Of a stretch of 64,000 nt of DNA, positions 35,337-43,448 are shown piece after piece. The position numbers and the translations under genes are program-made. The notes beneath the pieces were generated by a model. That model saw only the letters and a program-made list of their open reading frames with translations, searched no databases and was not told where the DNA came from. Each line of letters opens with the position of its first letter. Position 1 is the stretch's first letter. Origin of the DNA: Pelagicoccus sp. SDUM812002 (GTDB lineage Bacteria > Verrucomicrobiota > Verrucomicrobiia > Opitutales > Opitutaceae); contig NZ_JARXHX010000005.1 of assembly GCF_031127835.1 (NCBI RefSeq), positions 62,001 to 126,000 on the forward strand, read 5' to 3'.

Positions 35337-36509
35337 TTAATCGTCCGGCAACAGTCGGACTTGGTTTAGCGCCGGATCAAACGCGTCGCGCAGATAGTCT
35401 TTCGCCAATCGCTCCGTGCCCCAGCGATTTAGTGACGTGCGTACGTCCCGGTAAATCGCCCTCGCTGCCTTGCGGTTCCCCTGTACGTCGAGAATATTTC
35501 CCCGATGCAACTTCGCCCATGTCGTAAAGGGATCCGATGGATTTCCAGCCGCGACCGCTTTCGCGTAAGCCTGATCAGCCGCTGCCCAATCCTGCTGGCG
35601 AAAGTGAGCCAACCCTTCTGCAAAAAGCACTTGGGCGGTACGCTCGGCGGGGAAATGTCCTTCTGCCAATAGCCCTGCCTGGCGGGCGGCCTCCGCCGCC
35701 AACGCCTCGGGTTTATTCAGATCGTAAAGCGCTATTAAGCGTAGGCTGCCAAAAAAGGGGCTATGAGGATACTCCGCTATCAAAGTGTCGATCATCTCAT
35801 TCGCTTTGGCTGGGTTCAGCTCGGTTCGAAGATAAATCAAGGCCAGTGCTGCCCGGGTTCCTACCACGGTGTAGGTTCCTTTTTCCAAGGACAATTCCGC
35901 CATCTTCATCCCGTCTGCTGGATCCGCGGGTTGGCCGGAAAACGCGAAAAACCGCACCACGCCGGGAAGTTTAGCCACGAAGTAATCATAAATGCCGATT
36001 CCCGAATAAGCGTCATAAAGCTCCGGATTGATTTCCAGCGCCTTTTCCAGATTTTCTTTCGCTTGCTTGCCAATGGAGTAGGACTTTCTCCAATGGCGAT
36101 TCTTGATGTGCCATCGCCCCTGCAATCCCAGAGTGGCCCCTTTTACGAAATGGCCTTCGCCGGTGGGGTCGCCTTGCTCGATGAGGCGTTCTGCCGCTGC
36201 CAGACTCCGATCCACTGCTGCCAGCATTGGGGCGCAGAGGTCCTCATCTTCTTCCCAGGCTGCGGCGGTCACTTTCCACCACTCGATTAGCAGATCGCCA
36301 AAAACGATCACCGGATGCGAATCCGCCCACTGTTGCACCGCCTCGAGTTCAGCTAATCCCGTCTCATAATCCATCTGGTAATTGGCTTCGAGTGCCGCGT
36401 GAATCTGGGCATTTACTTCTGGCGGAAGGCCTAGGGGGTTGGGATTGGCAGCGTGTCCGCCGGCGACGACCGCCAAGGACAGAGCGATAACAGGTAAAAG
36501 TGTATTCAT
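35337..36509 (-). CDS. Exported TPR-repeat protein
   Basis: 390 residues from the ATG at 36509, which opens the signal peptide (MNTLLPVIALSLAVVAGGHA); 32 upstream in-frame codons run into a decayed PDZ fragment and are rejected. The rest is helical with repeated TPR-like pairs: ANYQMDYETGLAELEAVQQW, AKENLEKALEINPELYDAYS, AEGLAHFRQQDWAAADQAYA, KLHRGNILDVQGNRKAARAI. The segment GIGIYDYFVAKLPGVVRFFA is unlike a TPR and might insert into the membrane. Probably a periplasmic scaffold, function unknown. Confidence 0.75.
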   Translation of the reverse strand: MNTLLPVIALSLAVVAGGHAANPNPLGLPPEVNAQIHAALEANYQMDYETGLAELEAVQQWADSHPVIVFGDLLIEWWKVTAAAWEEDEDLCAPMLAAVDRSLAAAERLIEQGDPTGEGHFVKGATLGLQGRWHIKNRHWRKSYSIGKQAKENLEKALEINPELYDAYSGIGIYDYFVAKLPGVVRFFAFSGQPADPADGMKMAELSLEKGTYTVVGTRAALALIYLRTELNPAKANEMIDTLIAEYPHSPFFGSLRLIALYDLNKPEALAAEAARQAGLLAEGHFPAERTAQVLFAEGLAHFRQQDWAAADQAYAKAVAAGNPSDPFTTWAKLHRGNILDVQGNRKAARAIYRDVRTSLNRWGTERLAKDYLRDAFDPALNQVRLLPDD

Positions 36510-36559
36510 CAAAGTGATTTGGCTGTGCACAGCCGAAAGTCTCACTCTCAGCTGACCGC

Positions 36560-36700
36560 CGGTAAATCCGCGAGTTCCCCAAGGTCTTTGCTGTGGGTCG
36601 GGCATTGGACTCTCGGGCTTCTACATTGAGATCGCCAGGTTGTACCTCGGTGCCTCGTATGGCACTTTTGGGTGGCCAGTTGCGGAGCGAGATTGTTAGG
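36560..36700 (-). pseudogene. Decayed PDZ-domain fragment, paralogue of the 40853-42202 gene
   Basis: In one reverse frame the peptide AIRGTEVQPGDLNVEARESN is close to ALRDTEVQAGDLIVEAREFD of the intact PDZ protein. The DNA also matches (GAGATCGCCAG, TTGTACCTC and GGCAC at the same spacing as at 41048-41090). The rest of the gene is missing. It is an old partial duplicate whose end lies next to the TPR gene start. Confidence 0.7.
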
Positions 36701-36841
36701 GTACTTGTCGAAGTGCTTTTTGAGCCTGATGCTAGTAGCCGACAAGGAGGCCAAGGCCTGCTCCTCGGAGGCAATGACACTTGGCTTTGATAAGGAGGTT
36801 TGCGAATTTGGACTTATTAAACGGTCTCTTAATTATTATTT

Positions 36842-39800
36842 TTAGGGACCTGTCGTGTTAGTGATAATACGGTAGAATGTGGAATAAGGTTCAACAGGCT
36901 CCAATAGGGTCTCCTTACCGTCAATCGTTTGAGATTCATATATAACTTCGGTCCAGTCGGAGAGATTGAAACTTTTTTCCAACCTCAAATTTGGTAATCC
37001 GCTTGCCCAGGTGATCTTTGCCTTCGCCGGGTCCGGTGATGGACTTATAACAAAACCAATATCGGTTCCTACCGTTTCTATTTGTACGGGGAAGACGCTG
37101 GCTTGGATAGCCCCGTTCGCTTGGAGGTCGGTATCTCCACGTTGTCCGTCTACGAAGTGGAGGCGTATGCGATCTTCAAATATCTCGGCACCTGTAGTGC
37201 CATCGTATGAGAATTCAAACCAATGGGCGTCGGAGTCTCCCGGAGTCTTTCCAAAATACCAAATGTCTGTAATAGTGGAATTGGCCGGTAGTAGAATATC
37301 AATGACAGTCGCGTCTCCTGAGAAATTGGCTATCCCGAAATCGACCATTCCGAGAGGAACTATGATATTCGAAAAGGCGATCCAATCAGGTCCGTAGGGA
37401 GAAACGTCCACAAGGTTTGTGCCTGAGCCGTCTGTGATGATTGTTAGAAAGTCGCCCGAGTAAGTTGGGAAGGAAGTGACCCAATCTTGCTCGGAATCCA
37501 ATATGGCATCGCCGTTGCCGTCGCCGAATCCTTCTTCGGCGAGCACCGGCACGTTGGTTGAGAGCGTGGAAATGGCGGAGGTGGTCGAATTCGCGGAAGC
37601 CTCATTATTCGGAACCAAGTCTTCGACTTCATCGCTGAGACCATCCGCATCGGTGGACAGCGAGCCGTCAACTAGGATAGATCTACTGAATTCCGAGGTG
37701 CTTCCGTCTTCTGAGGTGGCGGTGGCGTACAAGTATTCCCCAGGCGTCGCGGAAGTGGTGATTTGAAAGTCGAACTTGGATAAGCCGGCAGGTCCGAGAA
37801 CTACGGTTCCCGAGCCGATTTGAATTCCGGATTGGTAGAAATCCAAGGTGTAGGGCGTGTTTAGAAAATGCTGGGAGGTATCGAGAAAACCTGACAATAT
37901 GGTTCCTGCATTCGTTGATTGAGCCACGTTGAGCAGCGGATAGTTTTGTTGATTGTTACCGCCGGTGTCAGAGTCTCTTTTGTCGTTTCTGTCAGGATCT
38001 CGAAGCCCTCGTAGTTTAATGTCGCCGTAAAGGTTCTTTGATGACGTGCCCCAAAGTTCGATACCGGATCGAGAACCTTTGTGAACATTGTAGCGAAAGG
38101 TGTTTCCAGTACCCAAACCGCAGAGAATGGAACCGAACTGAGTATTGGTAAATCGGTTGCCGAATTCGGCGGAATCTCCGCCGATTAGGTTGTTATCGCC
38201 GTCAACGATCACCCCCCAACGCGCCTGTCTTACATCTTCGGCCCCTCCGAAAGAATTCCCTGCCACTGTATTTTCGAATCCTTGGATTGTTACACCGGCC
38301 GCCACACAGTCTAGGAATAGGTTGTTTCCAAAAACGATGTTGTTTGAGGATTCGCTGCCAATACTCACACCGTCGATCAAATCCCGGAATCGATTTCCCT
38401 GTACCTTGTTGTCCACCGAACTTGATCCGGTGATGACCACACCGGATGCTTGCACTTGGCCCGAAAATTCGGTATTGGTTGTTCCGAGTCCCTGTATGGC
38501 ATTACCCTCTCCGGCTAGTTCGCCTCCGATGAGATTGTTCGGAGCATTGACGATTCGTATGTTGCCTCCGGGAATATTACGCAAACTTGGAGATTCTGAA
38601 TCAGGATCATACCCGATGTCGTTGCCTTGAATAACATTGTTCAAGGCACTGGTCCCGGACAAAGTGATACCGCTCCAATTATTGCCGCCGATCTTATTTC
38701 CGGTTATGGTATTGAAGGAGGCGTTTTCTATCACGATGCCTCCCATTAGGTCTATCCACCAATAGTCTAAATAGGAAAGCACTTCAACAAAATCTACAGA
38801 GGGTAGCCCGTTACCGAGATTGTTTTCGAGACTCGCCTGAGGCGCGGAGTCTGTCCCAGTCGAGTTTACATCAATACTCGTAAAAAGGGATGCATTTCCA
38901 TGCACGTTTGTTCCGATCTTGTTATTTACGATCAGATTCTCAGATGCGAGGGTTCCGCTAATAGCAACGCCTGCCCACCAGTTCCCTGAAAGTAAGCAAT
39001 TGGAGATGGTATTGTCTGACGTATTGTTGATGTAAATACCAGCGCCTTGAATCGTCTGCCCTTTCATGCCGTCGACTGAGGTCCCGATATAGCAAAAATC
39101 AACTTCATTGCCACCTGAGCTTTGAAGAGTGATGCCGTGGGAGAGACTTCTACTATTAAAGTCGCTAACTATTGGGGGGTCGGCACTGCCAATATTAAGT
39201 CCGTTTATTCTGCTGTTGCCTCCCTCTATATTTAGCCCGGTCGAGCCGGTGAATCGAATCGAAACCGGTGGTGTTAGAGATAAACGATTTTGGCTACTGC
39301 CGTCGATGACAACGGAACTCGTAATCGGCGGGAGTTCGCTTTCGAGGACTATAATAGGAGTTCCGATTTCGCCTTCAATATTGAATGTAATCGTATCTCC
39401 TAATCCTGCATTTATTGTTTCTATGGCAGAGCGCAAAGTACATTCCGGGTCGCCATTCTCTAAAAATTCGCCTGTTTCGCTTCCCGCCGCGTTCTCTGCC
39501 CGTGGCCGATCTGCTACGGAATTTACCACGATATCAACTCTCGGTCCGAGTTCCAGTACCCAAGGTTCGATGTTTTCCCCATCAAGGTCACCCCAACCGG
39601 CAATGAACCTGCCGTCTGTGGAAATAGCAGTCGCCTGTTCCGGGTCCCAACTGTCGAAATCCCATTCTATGCCCGAGTTTACGGCCGCTTCTATAATCGT
39701 TTTGGTCCCGCCTGCCCGAGTCCAGATAAACGCGAAGTAAGCATTGTTTGCTGAATTTTCGCTATAAAATATATTTATATATCCAACCACGACCGATCCG

Positions 39801-40474
39801 TCTCCCGATACGGCTAAGGCGAACATATCCACCTTGAAAAAGTCTTCTGTGCCAGGGATCAAAGGGAGGATGGTTTCTGTTGTATTGGTCCAAACAGCCG
39901 CCTTGGCGGTTGAGTCCTCTGGTAATCCTGGATACTTGACTCCCACAAATGTATTGCTGTCTGCTGATACAGCGTTGACACGAAAGTTGGTAAACGTGCC
40001 TTCCTCCTCCCATTTTCCGTTTGCCCGTTGAATGGCGGATATCTCTTCATTGAGTTTCACAACGGATCCGTCGACCGAAGGAGTGACCTCGGCATCGTCT
40101 TCTTCAATCAATTCCCACTTGACTGATTCGGTCGAAATAAAGCCCCCCTCTTCATCCCTAAGGTCATTCTCTCCTAGGATTACGCGGCCATTGGGTGTAA
40201 TATAGTTGGCTCGAGTGAAAGGTAGGGTGGTGAACGTGCCGTCCTTCCAGCTCCAAGCGGTATCAGGCTGTGGTTCGTCGAACGGCCCATTGAATTCGCG
40301 AAAATCCCCGACTACAGTACCTTCTCCGCTGACGCCTAAGGCTTGGGACTCCCAAAATGTCCCATTGAAAGGAGCAGCCCCATGAGGATGCCCGAGCCAC
40401 TTGAAAGATTGGGCGGATACGCCTTGGCATGCTATTGCCGCTATGCTGATGATCAGCGTCAGGATGGTTTTCAT
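36842..40474 (-). CDS. Large exported CSLREA/NosD-type beta-helix protein with HAF-like N-terminus
   Basis: 1210 residues; signal peptide (ILTLIISIAAIACQGVSA). Residues ~25-310 hold HAF/propeller-like repeats (SQALGVSGEGTVVGDFREF, FALAVSGDGSVVVGY, ATAISTDGRFIAGWGD). Next come the CSLREA segment (VADRPRAENAAG ... DPECTLRSAIETINAGLGD) and a long parallel beta-helix with many N-x-I-x-G-N turns (NTISNCLLSGNWWAGVAISG). An acidic EEGFGDGNGDAILDSEQDW segment could bind Ca. The end (LRLEKSFNLSDWTEVIYES ... STFYRIITN) is the tail module. No catalytic motif. Likely a surface or adhesin-type protein. An AAGG site precedes the start. Confidence 0.85.
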   Translation of the reverse strand: MKTILTLIISIAAIACQGVSAQSFKWLGHPHGAAPFNGTFWESQALGVSGEGTVVGDFREFNGPFDEPQPDTAWSWKDGTFTTLPFTRANYITPNGRVILGENDLRDEEGGFISTESVKWELIEEDDAEVTPSVDGSVVKLNEEISAIQRANGKWEEEGTFTNFRVNAVSADSNTFVGVKYPGLPEDSTAKAAVWTNTTETILPLIPGTEDFFKVDMFALAVSGDGSVVVGYINIFYSENSANNAYFAFIWTRAGGTKTIIEAAVNSGIEWDFDSWDPEQATAISTDGRFIAGWGDLDGENIEPWVLELGPRVDIVVNSVADRPRAENAAGSETGEFLENGDPECTLRSAIETINAGLGDTITFNIEGEIGTPIIVLESELPPITSSVVIDGSSQNRLSLTPPVSIRFTGSTGLNIEGGNSRINGLNIGSADPPIVSDFNSRSLSHGITLQSSGGNEVDFCYIGTSVDGMKGQTIQGAGIYINNTSDNTISNCLLSGNWWAGVAISGTLASENLIVNNKIGTNVHGNASLFTSIDVNSTGTDSAPQASLENNLGNGLPSVDFVEVLSYLDYWWIDLMGGIVIENASFNTITGNKIGGNNWSGITLSGTSALNNVIQGNDIGYDPDSESPSLRNIPGGNIRIVNAPNNLIGGELAGEGNAIQGLGTTNTEFSGQVQASGVVITGSSSVDNKVQGNRFRDLIDGVSIGSESSNNIVFGNNLFLDCVAAGVTIQGFENTVAGNSFGGAEDVRQARWGVIVDGDNNLIGGDSAEFGNRFTNTQFGSILCGLGTGNTFRYNVHKGSRSGIELWGTSSKNLYGDIKLRGLRDPDRNDKRDSDTGGNNQQNYPLLNVAQSTNAGTILSGFLDTSQHFLNTPYTLDFYQSGIQIGSGTVVLGPAGLSKFDFQITTSATPGEYLYATATSEDGSTSEFSRSILVDGSLSTDADGLSDEVEDLVPNNEASANSTTSAISTLSTNVPVLAEEGFGDGNGDAILDSEQDWVTSFPTYSGDFLTIITDGSGTNLVDVSPYGPDWIAFSNIIVPLGMVDFGIANFSGDATVIDILLPANSTITDIWYFGKTPGDSDAHWFEFSYDGTTGAEIFEDRIRLHFVDGQRGDTDLQANGAIQASVFPVQIETVGTDIGFVISPSPDPAKAKITWASGLPNLRLEKSFNLSDWTEVIYESQTIDGKETLLEPVEPYSTFYRIITNTTGP

Positions 40475-40852
40475 GGGATACCTTGTGAGGGTTGAAGCCT
40501 TATTAAGAGAGCTTTAAGAGAGCTAAACTATTTCGATACCGCTAATTCGGCTAGCGGACTTGAAGCGGATATTTGAATCGAATCACATTTTGATGAGGTT
40601 GTGTTGCGTGACTGGTACCTCCTATGAGTTCGGGAGCCGAAGAATGCGACTTCAAATGAGAGCAGGGGGGACCCTAGCATCAGCAATTGGCTGATCAAGG
40701 GTTACATGACTGCTTTCGAATAGCTGAGAGAATCCTCTGGGCATGTTCGCCTCATTGACTCGACCCCAATAGCATGAGGGAGCACGGACCGGAGACATGG
40801 AGCCCCCAAAAAAGTCAGATCGGAATGTTTAAACTTATGCTTTTCAGCATGG
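40475..40852. other. Gene-free stretch
   Basis: 378 bases between two reverse-strand genes. A short direct repeat (TTAAGAGAGCT then TTAAGAGAGCT, near 40502-40525) lies just before the beta-helix gene. No other structure was recognised. Confidence 0.4.
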
Positions 40853-42202
40853 TCAGCCTTCGTTTACGAGCAGGTCGCGTGTGACAGTGGTGGTTCGCTC
40901 TTCGAATTCGCCGGTTGCGGGATCGCGGCGGAGGTAGCGAATTTCTACTTGCGAACCAGGTGCTCCGCGTAGGGCTCCGATGGATTCGCGGAGCGATTTG
41001 CCGTAGAGGCTTACGGGGCGACCGTCGAACTCTCGCGCTTCGACAATGAGATCGCCAGCTTGTACCTCCGTATCCCGAAGGGCACCTTCGGGCATGATCT
41101 GATCAATTCTTAGGAAACCGGATTCGATGCCTACTTGAGCACCGATGCCCTTGGGCGTGGCATCGTAGATAGCCTGGTAGGCTAGGTCGCGCTCGGTGGA
41201 GTCGGAGAGCGAGTCTGCCCAATTCATGGCATCGAGCGTGCCGCGTCGGGCGAGGCTGCGAGAAAGGCTGAGGATAGCCGTTTCTCGCTGTGTTCCCAGG
41301 TCGAGTTTATCGAGTTGCTGCAAAAGATTATCGGGATTGCGGCTGGCCCACGTTTCGATAATCAGGTCTGTCTGGGACTCTTCGAGTTTGTCTCCGCTTT
41401 TCTGATACCAATCCCACGCTTCGGCGGGTGATTGCTGGGTCCATTGGTAGAGTAGGCTTTCTGAAAAATTCCGGCGTTCCCATTCCGTCCAGGTTTGTGA
41501 GTTGGCGAGTGCGGCTTGGATTTGCTCAGGAGTCCCGTTAGCTGCGATACGAGCTTGGATTTCAGAACGTCCTGGGTGTTGCGCAAACGTCTGTATCCAA
41601 GCCTCTCGTACACTCGGGCTAACGCTACTACTGGCAAGAAATGACGATAGGGCGGCTTCGATCCCGACGGAGGAACCACGCATGTCGAAGATGCGATTTG
41701 AAAGCGCTTCTGCGTCTTGAGGGGAGTTCGTCCCTGATTGCTTATTCCATTCCGACACGAGGGTCTTCAGCGCGATATCCCGGGTCATCGGATCCTGAAG
41801 GTTGGCGAGCTCCAAACTCAAGTCTGGTTCCTGGACGCTAGCGAGGTATTCGAAAACTCCGCGTGCGAATCGAAGCCTCTCGCGACCTTGAAGTATTTCG
41901 ATTTGCTCGAGGGCGTTTTCGATATTCGAGGATGCTGCTTGATACCCCTCTTCGCGAGGTGACATCGGAGTGGGGGCTTGAATGCTTTCCAATGAAGGCT
42001 CGGTCGTAGGCATCTCGACCTCTGCCTTGCTTACTCCGGTGGGAGCTTGGACCAAGGCAGCGTTCGGAGGCGCGGGAGCTGGCTCCATGGACGAGGCTCC
42101 GGTCTTGGAAGCTCCAATTCGGTAACCAACTGCAAAGGTCAAGCTGCCGAAGAGGCAGGCAGCTACTATCCCGACAGTGAACTGTTTCACTTTCTTTTCC
42201 AT
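40853..42202 (-). CDS. Membrane-anchored PDZ-domain protein
   Basis: 449 residues. A signal anchor (VGIVAACLFGSLTFAVGYRI) is followed by a Pro-rich linker and a ~260-residue helical region rich in Trp and HEAT- or TPR-like spacing (FARGVFEYLASVQEPDLSLE, QIQAALANSQTWTEWERRNF). The C-terminal PDZ domain has GIGAQVGIESGFLRIDQIMP, then DTEVQAGDLIVEAREFDGRP. There is no protease triad, so this is a scaffold or substrate-binding protein rather than a DegP/HtrA. A decayed copy of its PDZ core lies at 36.6 kb. Cellular place: periplasm, tethered to the inner membrane. Confidence 0.75.
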   Translation of the reverse strand: MEKKVKQFTVGIVAACLFGSLTFAVGYRIGASKTGASSMEPAPAPPNAALVQAPTGVSKAEVEMPTTEPSLESIQAPTPMSPREEGYQAASSNIENALEQIEILQGRERLRFARGVFEYLASVQEPDLSLELANLQDPMTRDIALKTLVSEWNKQSGTNSPQDAEALSNRIFDMRGSSVGIEAALSSFLASSSVSPSVREAWIQTFAQHPGRSEIQARIAANGTPEQIQAALANSQTWTEWERRNFSESLLYQWTQQSPAEAWDWYQKSGDKLEESQTDLIIETWASRNPDNLLQQLDKLDLGTQRETAILSLSRSLARRGTLDAMNWADSLSDSTERDLAYQAIYDATPKGIGAQVGIESGFLRIDQIMPEGALRDTEVQAGDLIVEAREFDGRPVSLYGKSLRESIGALRGAPGSQVEIRYLRRDPATGEFEERTTTVTRDLLVNEG

Positions 42203-42625
42203 ATCTTCGCTCGGTTCGTGAAGTTACTACGCAAAAGAGCTTCGTTTGGTCTCAGATTCTCAGGGAAATGATAGTGTGGCTTCCGGGTAAGTGATAACGT
42301 GGAAGCGATCCCACCGGAAGGTTGGCGATTGATCGCACCTCCAAGTGTGGCGATCTTCTAGTCGGTTCGGTCACGCTTGGTTACCATTGCTGCAAAAAAA
42401 AGCACCCATGGAACGGGTCTGGCCTGTGTGTAGGAGGATTGAATACGGTGATGGCCTTGGGTGCTTGTCTCTACTTCATCTCGAGTCGCTATGCGGACCG
42501 TTTTGGGTGCAAATCGCTCGATGGGTGGGGCGCTTGAGCTTTGCTCTGTTGGATGGTTCCTTACCTGTCTAGCTTTGGAGCAATGACCGCCGTATTATGG
42601 CTGAATCCAGACACTTACCAAAGCC
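42203..42625. other. Gene-free stretch with a long-loop terminator-like hairpin
   Basis: 423 bases between reverse-strand genes. The hairpin at 42393-42466 is listed separately. Short frames here lack coding character. Confidence 0.4.
42393..42466 (-). terminator. Long-loop hairpin with U-tract on the reverse strand
   Basis: Reading the reverse strand, AAGCACCCA (42466-42458) pairs with TGGGTGCTT (42408-42400) and is followed directly by eight T. The loop is about 49 bases. It lies 160 bases past the stop of the 42626-43198 gene and fits its terminator, or the end of a small RNA. Confidence 0.55.
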
Positions 42626-43198
42626 TCACTTGGGCGGATTGACCATGATGTGTGCCCGGTGCGTGCCTGGATTCATGATCCAAGGCGCTCCTGGGGTTGC
42701 GGGCTTGAGGGGAAGTCCGGTGCTCTCCACAGTAGCATAGGGGATATAGATGACATAGCGTTGGTAGGTGTTTTCGATTTCACCCGTTTCGTCGTTTAGG
42801 TCCCCAGTTAATACGGACAGCGTGGCCCGGTCAGGCATCTTGAGCCTGCCGGATTTCACAGCCTGCTCGCGGGCGTCGAAGATCTCTTGGAATTCTAGGC
42901 CCTCCGCTCGGCGCTGGCGGCCGAAGACCATGTAGGGCTCGAGTTCCTTATGGTAGGATGCAACGCTGAAGCCATCTTGCTTTGGGTCGTCCGCGAGACA
43001 AACGAGCGAACCCGAGCCTTCACGGAGGGTGATGACTTCGCCGGTTTCGTCGTAGCCGAGGACCGTAGCTGTGTCGCGTTCCTCCTCTGGAGCCGCAAGG
43101 AGCGCGGTGGAGATTTGCCATTCGGAATCCGGCATTTTTCCGAACGCCGAGTTTGCGAGGATAGGAATGCACAGCAGGAACGAGCGAAGGTCTTTCAT
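42626..43198 (-). CDS. Small exported protein of unknown function
   Basis: 190 residues with a signal peptide (LRSFLLCIPILANSAFGK). The mature part begins MPDSEWQISTALLAAPEEER, then ATVLGYDETGEVITLREGSG, VCLADDPKQDGFSVASYHKE and LEFQEIFDAREQAVKSGRLK. It ends PGAPWIMNPGTHRAHIMVNP. There are no catalytic motifs that I recognise. The mixed alpha/beta pattern and conserved-looking Trp/Pro end suggest a folded periplasmic domain. A terminator-like hairpin follows on the same strand. Confidence 0.7.
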   Translation of the reverse strand: MKDLRSFLLCIPILANSAFGKMPDSEWQISTALLAAPEEERDTATVLGYDETGEVITLREGSGSLVCLADDPKQDGFSVASYHKELEPYMVFGRQRRAEGLEFQEIFDAREQAVKSGRLKMPDRATLSVLTGDLNDETGEIENTYQRYVIYIPYATVESTGLPLKPATPGAPWIMNPGTHRAHIMVNPPK

Positions 43199-43448
43199 GA
43201 GAGTAAGCCTACGGCGCTCCGGCCAGAGGTCAACGTAGGGTGTCCGCTAGGATCGTTGTCCTGTCTTGGTATTGAAGAGTGCCCCTCGATTCACTAGCCG
43301 CGGCACGACCTCAAGGGGCATTTGCCAAAACACTTATGCTGCTCGCTTTTCCTGCCGGTTTACCTGGTTGGTTTCAGCATAACGGGAACTTGGCTTGCCT
43401 GCCGTGTGAGATTTTTGTTTGAACATCGACCCCGTTATCGACCGTAAA

